In this document: positions 7,501-10,972 of the stretch, piece by piece
How positions within the stretch are numbered: position 1 is the first letter of the stretch
Layout: every line of letters begins with the position of its first letter
Origin: Clostridiales bacterium
GTDB taxonomy: Bacteria; Bacillota; Clostridia; Christensenellales; Aristaeellaceae
DNA length: 10,972 bases
Reading direction: 5' to 3'
Assembly (NCBI GenBank): GCA_012522875.1
Contig: JAAYJP010000171.1
Coordinates: 1 to 10,972, forward strand
The notes under the pieces: model-generated
The model's database searches: none
Told to the model about the DNA's origin: nothing
What the model saw: only the letters and a program-made list of their open reading frames with translations
Program-made: the position numbers and the translations under genes

Positions 7501-8077
7501 CCACCGGTTTGCCCGCGCAATGGACACTGCAGAGCGCGTCAGCATTATCACCTCGGACAATGCTGGAACACCAGGCGGCAGCAGCATCATCAGCCTCACC
7601 ATGGGCGAAAAGAAGACAGACCAGGATATTGGCATAGGCGCTATGGGAAAACTGGGTGATTTCGCCTGGTTGGACCTGAACGCCAACGGCATGCAGGACG
7701 CGGGCGAACCAGGCGTGCCTGATATTGGAATCGCCCTGTACCAATACGGACAGCTCATAACCCAGGATACCACGGACGCCTATGGCCGCTATCTGATTGA
7801 TGACCTTTTCCCCGGTATCTACACAGTGCTTGTCACCATGCCGCCTGAACTACAGCCTACTCGCATCCAGGCGGAGTTTCCTCTGGTAGCCAGCGTCCTG
7901 AACCCGGGCGAAGGTACTGCCGGCCGGGCTGACAAAGTGCTCGTCCCCAGCGGCGGACGTAATCTCAACTGCGACTTTGGCTTTGTTTTGGTTGACTCCG
8001 GCCGCCTGCCCGATTCCGTGCTTAATCTTCCCACAAAAGATTGGAGCCCCGTGGTGGATGTGGCACCCATGAGGTAA
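4550..8077 (+). CDS. Secreted protein of ten SdrD-B/Cna-B-like modules, no cell-wall anchor seen
   Basis: This 1175-residue protein begins with a clear Sec signal peptide: basic ARK, hydrophobic LLMVLLILLAFAL, and a cleavage site after ASA (residue 26). The rest is ten tandem beta-sandwich modules of about 105-118 residues, at roughly 31-135, 144-255, 261-368, 371-483, 484-599, 600-706, 707-815, 816-920, 921-1030 and 1031-1147. Each begins with a strand and a calcium-loop-like motif such as DSNLDGFFDGSE (39-50) or DLNANGMQDAGEPG (1042-1055), and later has a PGxY strand such as APGEYYLTGGLP (88-99). These features match SdrD B-like/Cna B-like domains, which form rigid stalks of surface proteins. 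There is a single cysteine (C1141). No LPxTG-hydrophobic-basic tail, SLH or cell-wall-binding repeat follows; the C-terminus is short and polar. The ribosome binding site GGAGG lies five bases before the ATG. Role is unknown; a secreted or matrix-forming stalk is a guess. Confidence 0.9.
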   Translation: MNHSSARKALLMVLLILLAFALPASAENTGSLSGFAFVDSNLDGFFDGSERLSEGVEISLVKMDSASETIVATALTGPDGAYQFTRLAPGEYYLTGGLPKGLQFAPYHASGSVMLPASGRTSHSLPFRLEGDPMEKHIGVTAKSVYISIVAFGDENSNGGRFSSEPLLRDVLIEVLFEVEGQSHVIASGTTGREGLLRISELTPGTYRIAATMPDPYIIGPRGAKVSAFYNVINPSESNRGESDPFTVTGSIGLGVGGVKSGSLKGFTWFDQNMNGLRDADEPGASGLVLTLESLDFGVIRTLEAGSHAEYEFNQLQAGNYVLSATLPEGQMFALPGGDSLFTDGYKDRQDTRLTVSEGVTTQMEPIGIMPSASLEIIAFHDSNFNGFLDEGELPFGGAEVEVLDAGQVAASAQTDAQGLALIPRVRGEVLHVRGTLPSGQVFTVPGGEGGNAFASVTAKNDITIEAAAPLGQKTTLYAGVTLPAVITGSLFEDMNTSGILDAQEGSLSGFTVQAIDKKTNIAAEAQSDETGAYELQPLLPGEYKVRVILQSPYIFSDASHTGTGVENKIVVQTPDYGETGVLQVSPGQRIEGVDAGAFRSGVVYGRVLLGDDRDGYSGAMGGLEGVLVELMDENDDLVSDYTHSTTDVSGAFSLKGALPGTYKLRYTLPPHARFSRPMIEETTWLTEPFNITAGQEHPADLVFAVKTVILAGGAFHDANFNGIFDEGDSNLPEVRVAIRSDAGSVHDVLSGDDGTFTLSGIRPGAYTLEVTMPQGLAIGIGDNSPTGPAITGYTTQALELAMGEVRDSYLIAAVNPLAVAGTAFYDNDLSGNFSPGIDTPYAAQATVRHLATETEYALKPAHDGSFELSKVFPGEYELKVDLPGDHLLTLPSGIRQAGGVWSADILLTPEAAQLDLGFVQYGSLAGGVWNMDGSSSGVKGLEITLLGAEGNTLAVAVTGEDGHFLFDKLYPGRYAFMLALPENHRFARAMDTAERVSIITSDNAGTPGGSSIISLTMGEKKTDQDIGIGAMGKLGDFAWLDLNANGMQDAGEPGVPDIGIALYQYGQLITQDTTDAYGRYLIDDLFPGIYTVLVTMPPELQPTRIQAEFPLVASVLNPGEGTAGRADKVLVPSGGRNLNCDFGFVLVDSGRLPDSVLNLPTKDWSPVVDVAPMR
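4640..7990 (+). repeat. Ten tandem SdrD-B-like protein modules
   Basis: The repeats are visible at protein level; DNA copies have diverged and I see no long identical stretches. Calcium-loop-like starts are well kept in modules 1, 3, 4, 5, 7 and 10 (for example DQNMNGLRDADEPG and DANFNGIFDEGD). They are altered in modules 2 (GDENSNGGR), 6 (GDDRDGYSG), 8 (DNDLSGNFSPG) and 9 (NMDGSSSG). The second landmark, PGxY followed by a strand and a LP or MP turn, is present in nearly every copy; module 4 has RGEVLHVRGTLP and module 3 AGNYVLSATLP. Such divergence suggests an old array that no longer recombines. Confidence 0.88.
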
Positions 8078-8092
8078 CAGCCAAAAAATCTG

Positions 8093-8123
8093 AAGAGGCT
8101 GGCGTTTCGCGCCGGCCTCTTTT
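8093..8123. terminator. Intrinsic terminator shared by the repeat-protein gene and yebC
   Basis: A 12-bp stem (8093-8104 with 8110-8121, one G-T wobble) closes a five-base TTTCG loop. On the plus strand it ends in TTTT, 16 bases after the stop of the repeat-protein gene. On the minus strand the stem is followed after four bases by TTTTTT (8088-8083), about 20 bases past the yebC stop, so it can serve both convergent genes. Confidence 0.85.
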
Positions 8124-8142
8124 GCCTGGAGACAGGTGTCTT

Positions 8143-8883
8143 CTATTCGTCTTCTTCTGGAAGCTCTGCATTATGATAAACATTCATCACGTCATCGTTG
8201 TCCTCCAGCATTTCTAAAAGTTTCTGGACTTTCTGCAGCGTTTCTCCATCGGTGACTTGTACCGTGTTTTGGGGGATCCTGGTCCGTTCAGCCGAAAGGA
8301 AGCCATGTCCGGCCTGCTCAAGCCCCTCCCGGACAGCAGAAAAATCGTTTGGAGCGGTATATACCTCAAAAACCTCTTCAGTTACTTGTACGTCCTCCGC
8401 CCCTGCCTCCAGTGCCAGCATCATCATCTCGTCCTCGTCCAGGCCAGGCTCATGCTCGATAAGGATTAAGCCCTTGTGGTCAAACATATATCCCACCGAT
8501 CCGGTTGTGCCAAGGGATCCGCCGTTTTTGTCGAAGATATGCCGCACATCCGAAGCGGTACGATTGCGGTTGTCTGTTACCACCTCGGCGATGATCGCAA
8601 CTCCCCCGGGGGCATAGCCTTCATAGCTGATTTCCTCATAAGAGACGTTTCCGCTCTCGCCAGCAGCCTTTTTGATACTGCGGTTGATATTATCGTTGGG
8701 CATGTTGCTGGCTTTGGCCTTGGCAATGACATCCCGCAACTTTCCATTGGTGGCCGGGTCAGCTCCGCCTTCCCTGACAGCGATTGCTATCTCACGGCCA
8801 ATTTTGGTAAAGGTCTTTCCCCGTTCCGCGTCTGCCTTGCCTTTTTTGTGTTTGATGTTGGCCCATTTGGAATGCCCTGACAT
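8143..8883 (-). CDS. yebC: YebC/PmpR/TACO1 family protein (translation factor or regulator)
   Basis: This 246-residue protein has the unmistakable N-terminus MSGHSKWANIKHKKG and continues with AERGKTFTKIGREI, GGADPATNGKLR and ASNMPNDNINRSIKKA, all hallmarks of the family. YEGYAPGGVAII and DKNGGSLGTTGSVGYMFDHKG follow in the middle domain, and the tail is acidic. Members were first described as DNA-binding regulators (PmpR, YebC), while mitochondrial TACO1 and later bacterial work support a role on the ribosome in relieving stalls at proline-rich stretches. It is cytoplasmic and its length is normal. The ATG at 8883-8881 follows a GGGGGA ribosome binding site. It has its own promoter, overlapping the end of the upstream phosphodiesterase gene. 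In many bacteria yebC sits beside ruvC; that is not the case here. Confidence 0.96.
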   Translation of the reverse strand: MSGHSKWANIKHKKGKADAERGKTFTKIGREIAIAVREGGADPATNGKLRDVIAKAKASNMPNDNINRSIKKAAGESGNVSYEEISYEGYAPGGVAIIAEVVTDNRNRTASDVRHIFDKNGGSLGTTGSVGYMFDHKGLILIEHEPGLDEDEMMMLALEAGAEDVQVTEEVFEVYTAPNDFSAVREGLEQAGHGFLSAERTRIPQNTVQVTDGETLQKVQKLLEMLEDNDDVMNVYHNAELPEEDE

Positions 8884-8913
8884 TTGAATCCCCCACTGCT
8901 CTTACTTTTTTAC

Positions 8914-8943
8914 AGTCTACCACGCCTGCAAAACCCCCGTCAA
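8914..8943 (-). promoter_or_regulatory. Probable promoter of yebC
   Basis: On the minus strand TTGACG (8943-8938), an 18-base spacer and TAGACT (8919-8914) lie about 30 bases before the yebC start. The -35 box overlaps the stop codon of the upstream phosphodiesterase gene. Confidence 0.6.
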
Positions 8944-9668
8944 ACATCCCGTACCACCAATGCCCGATCCGGATAATTGGTAATGAGCATGTCAGCCTGA
9001 AGCTCAAACACCTTTTTCATGTCCCGGTCATCATTCACAGTCCAGGCATTGACCTTAAGGCCCGCCTTGTGCGCTTCCCCACACTCCCGGGGGTTGAGCA
9101 GCAGCTCTGAATAATGGGGATGTAAGGCCTCAATCCCCAGGTGATCAGCATATACCCAGGGCTCTACCATGCAGCAGTCATAAAGCAGCCCGCATGCAGC
9201 GTCCGGGTCGATGGTCTTAACTTTAACAAGAGAATGGTGGTTAAAAGAAGAGTAAATCACCCTTTTCGACATTCCCTTGCGGCGCGCCAACTCTATGCAC
9301 TTCTCCTCCATCCCCGCATAGGGGATGCGGCTGTTCTTCAACTCCACATTGATAACAAGGCCTGTCGCCATCAGCAGGTCGAATACCTCTTCCAGCGTGG
9401 GCGCCCGGGAATCCAAATAAGCGGGATGTGTAGCGTTAAACAGATGCGACTTGATATCCTTAAGCGAAAGCATGCTGATGAGCCCGCTGCCGTCTGACAC
9501 CCGGTCAATGCGTTCGTCATGGGCCACAATCAGTTGTTTGTCCCGGGTGAGTTGCACATCCAGTTCCACCGCATCCGCCCCCTGCTCAACAGCCAGCTGA
9601 AAGGCTTCCAGGGTGTTCTCCGGGGCATAGCCGGAAGCCCCCCGATGGGCGCAGACAAGTGTTCTCAT
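8940..9668 (-). CDS. Glycerophosphodiester phosphodiesterase (GDPD family)
   Basis: This 242-residue enzyme should hydrolyse glycerophosphodiesters, from phospholipid turnover, to glycerol 3-phosphate and an alcohol. Catalytic signatures are in place: AHRGASGYAPENTLEAF (7-23) with H8 and R9 and, in GDPD enzymes, the metal-binding E35 and D37 in DAVELDVQLTRD (32-43), H50 in VAHD, and E109 and K111 in NVELK. It ends with VNAWTVND and LITNYPD, normal for the bacterial TIM-barrel family. No signal peptide or membrane segment is present, so it acts in the cytoplasm, like UgpQ rather than the periplasmic GlpQ. The ATG at 9668-9666 follows AGGAGG at ideal spacing. It is divergent from the zincin gene (113 bp between) and 56 bp upstream of yebC on the same strand, so some read-through into yebC is likely. 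No glycerol 3-phosphate transporter is nearby. Confidence 0.94.
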   Translation of the reverse strand: MRTLVCAHRGASGYAPENTLEAFQLAVEQGADAVELDVQLTRDKQLIVAHDERIDRVSDGSGLISMLSLKDIKSHLFNATHPAYLDSRAPTLEEVFDLLMATGLVINVELKNSRIPYAGMEEKCIELARRKGMSKRVIYSSFNHHSLVKVKTIDPDAACGLLYDCCMVEPWVYADHLGIEALHPHYSELLLNPRECGEAHKAGLKVNAWTVNDDRDMKKVFELQADMLITNYPDRALVVRDV

Positions 9669-9781
9669 GTAAGACCTCCTGTGTTTACTTCGGCTTCCTT
9701 GTGGTAGGATAGTTCTAACCCCTTATGCCTGGCTTGGGAAAGCACCTGGACGAATTGCCAGACTGAACAAGGAAGAGTTCC

Positions 9782-10156
9782 ATGAAAGAATCCCAGATAA
9801 GTGTCAACCAGTTTACCAGGCTTTTGGAGGAAGCAGCCGCCGAATTGCCACAGGAGATTTTCAAGGATCTGAACCTTGGCATCGGCGTGGTTGAAGGCTG
9901 TAAACTAAACCCCCGCACCGCTTCCGGCAGGCCTGCCTACATTCTGGGGGAATACAGGGCCGGCGGAACCATGGGCCGGGGAATCGTGCTGTACTTCGGC
10001 TCTTTTGTCCGGGTTTTCCAGGATTTGGCCGATGACGCCCTGGGAAAAGTGCGCATCACTGATGTCCTGAAGCATGAACTCACCCATCATCTCGAGTCCC
10101 TTGCCGGAGAGCGTGACCTGGAAATCCTGGATGCCCGGCAACTGAAAGAAATGTAA
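9782..10156 (+). CDS. Small zincin-like metallopeptidase family protein
   Basis: This 124-residue protein ends in a zinc-peptidase motif, HELTHH (98-103), within LKHELTHHLESLAGERDLE. H98 and H102 should bind zinc and E99 act as the general base; the third ligand is probably an acidic residue downstream such as E110 or D112. The middle part has ILGEYRAGGTMGRGIVLYFGSF (54-75, an LGEY turn then a beta-strand), and the N-terminus FTRLLEEAAAELPQEIF (11-27) is helical. This layout agrees with the Zincin_1 type of short metallopeptidase-like proteins common in Clostridia and Actinobacteria, whose substrates are unknown. No signal peptide is present, so it is cytoplasmic. The ATG at 9782 has AAGGAAG upstream. 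It is a stand-alone gene divergent from the phosphodiesterase; its stop lies 20 bp from the end of the converging broken gene. Confidence 0.82.
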   Translation: MKESQISVNQFTRLLEEAAAELPQEIFKDLNLGIGVVEGCKLNPRTASGRPAYILGEYRAGGTMGRGIVLYFGSFVRVFQDLADDALGKVRITDVLKHELTHHLESLAGERDLEILDARQLKEM

Positions 10157-10175
10157 CCCAATACCAATTTCAGCA

Positions 10176-10972
10176 TCAAAAGTTGACATACCAGTTGTCC
10201 GTGATGAGCTGGCATTGGAAGGCGTCTGTGTTTCTCCATTCACTTTCCGGCAGTGCCTTCATGTTGCGCGCCGGGTTCCTGGCCAGGCTGTCACAAAGGC
10301 ATCTGCAGCCTTTGATGCGCCTGGACACGTTTCCTTCCGCAGCCCCAATCAGTTAAACGCCCTCGCACTGATGACTGGCACGTGTTACCAGCCCGACATG
10401 GATGGTTTTGTGCCCGCCACGTTTTCCATAGATTGCCAGGCAGTCCTGTCACGGGATGTTGGACAGCCGATCCAAGTTGCCATAGCCCCGCAGCAACTTC
10501 AGCACATCCGCTTCTCTGTCCGCTCGGGGACTTCCATGCAGCTGAAGCTTGCTCTCCCACAAGCAATCCATAGGCAACCCCGCATCATCCAGGCAATAAC
10601 TGACCAAGCCACCACACCACGCAAGCCCGCAGGGCTGCCCGCAGTACCCCTTGGTATCGTTGTTGCTCCGGCCGATGGCCTTTTCAAGGGAGGCCTGCCA
10701 TTCTACCTGGGCAATATCAAGCGCCCATGTGATTTGTTCAGGCATCTGGACGGAATCCATCACCAGAAGGGAAGCGCGTATTACCGACCTGTTCTTCACG
10801 ATTTGTGTGATTAACGCATTGCCAGAATCCAGAGCAGAAACCAAGGCGTCAACGTCAACCGCAGCCACTGTTGGGGCGTTGCTCTCCCAGCCCCCCTTGT
10901 CATCCGAAAAGGGGGGATACGTTTCCCCCACCAGCATCCGCCCGATGCCCAGAGGCCGACTCTCTGCTTGTA
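10176..10972 (-). pseudogene. Broken CHAP/NlpC-P60-like cysteine peptidase (putative peptidoglycan hydrolase), two in-frame stops, 5' end outside window
   Basis: One minus-strand frame runs from the window edge to a TGA at 10178-10176 and is interrupted only by TGA (10451-10449) and TAA (10355-10353). The part before the first stop has GRSNNDTKGYCG and then AWCGGLVSYCLDDAGLP, a good match to the catalytic-cysteine segment of CHAP-type amidases (Cys codon 10616-10614). After the first stop the same frame continues QDCLAIYGKRGGHKTIHVGLVT, which looks like the catalytic-histidine strand (His codon 10400-10398). After the second stop it gives GAAEGNVSRR, like the EGN strand that closes such domains. 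Finding all three landmarks in order in one frame argues for a decayed gene. Both stops could come from single C-to-T changes (CGA, CAA). The far C-terminal part is not recognised, nor is the N-terminal part (before about 10700), though LITQIVKNRSVIRASLLVMD looks coding. Sequencing error or recoding are alternatives. Confidence 0.62.
10891..10916. repeat. GC-rich inverted repeat inside the broken gene
   Basis: CCCCCCTT (10891-10898) and AAGGGGGG (10909-10916) form a perfect 8-bp stem with a 10-base loop. There is no T-tract on either side, and the stretch is within the open part of the frame, so it is not a normal terminator. It may be chance. Confidence 0.4.

Noticed and set aside
8030..8074. 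LPTKD near the end of the repeat protein as a sortase signal
   Set aside because: It is not LPxTG, and no hydrophobic segment or basic tail follows.
10215..10814. A 199-codon open frame on the plus strand
   Set aside because: It is antisense to the minus-strand frame that carries CHAP-like Cys, His and EGN landmarks, shows no recognisable domain, and has no good ribosome binding site.
10176..10972. Recoding of TGA or TAA as sense codons
   Set aside because: Two different stop codons would have to be recoded, no selenocysteine-like context was recognised, and the other genes in the window end normally at TAA, TAG and TGA.

Overview
The window looks like chromosomal DNA from an anaerobic, moderately GC-rich Firmicute of the class Clostridia. 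The best marker is the SCIFF precursor peptide with its radical-SAM maturase, a pair that is close to universal in Clostridia. Shine-Dalgarno sites of the AGGAGG type, sigma-A-like promoters, a BdhA/YqhD-type alcohol dehydrogenase and stand-alone nitroreductase and zincin genes fit that picture. GC content was judged by eye. No tRNA, rRNA, CRISPR or insertion sequence was seen.

Layout. Positions 1-2172 (minus strand) hold a RiPP unit read leftwards: the 48-residue SCIFF precursor scfA, an intrinsic terminator, the maturase scfB, and a class I aminotransferase cut by the window edge. Positions 2205-2266 hold two back-to-back promoters whose -35 boxes are 3 bp apart; one drives scfA leftwards and the other drives the alcohol dehydrogenase (2295-3470) rightwards. 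tadA (3463-3918, minus) converges on the dehydrogenase with overlapping 3' ends. Divergent from tadA is a probable two-gene unit: a nitroreductase (3970-4530) followed after 19 bp by a 1175-residue secreted protein (4550-8077) made almost only of ten SdrD-B/Cna-B-like modules. A shared terminator separates it from yebC (8143-8883, minus), which lies downstream of a glycerophosphodiester phosphodiesterase gene (8940-9668, minus). A small zincin-type metallopeptidase (9782-10156) is divergent from the latter. The right end (10176-10972, minus) carries what I read as a decaying CHAP/NlpC-like cysteine peptidase gene, interrupted by TGA and TAA in one otherwise open frame.

How the genes fit together. 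scfA and scfB form one functional system: ScfB installs thioether links in the Cys-rich core of ScfA. The terminator between them suggests the precursor is made in excess over the enzyme. The other genes are mostly housekeeping or stand-alone functions (tRNA wobble editing, translation factor, lipid-headgroup hydrolysis, redox enzymes) and show no common pathway.

The points most worth a second look are the SCIFF locus with its terminator and back-to-back promoters, the anchorless ten-module secreted protein, and the broken CHAP gene. I found no convincing wholly new system.
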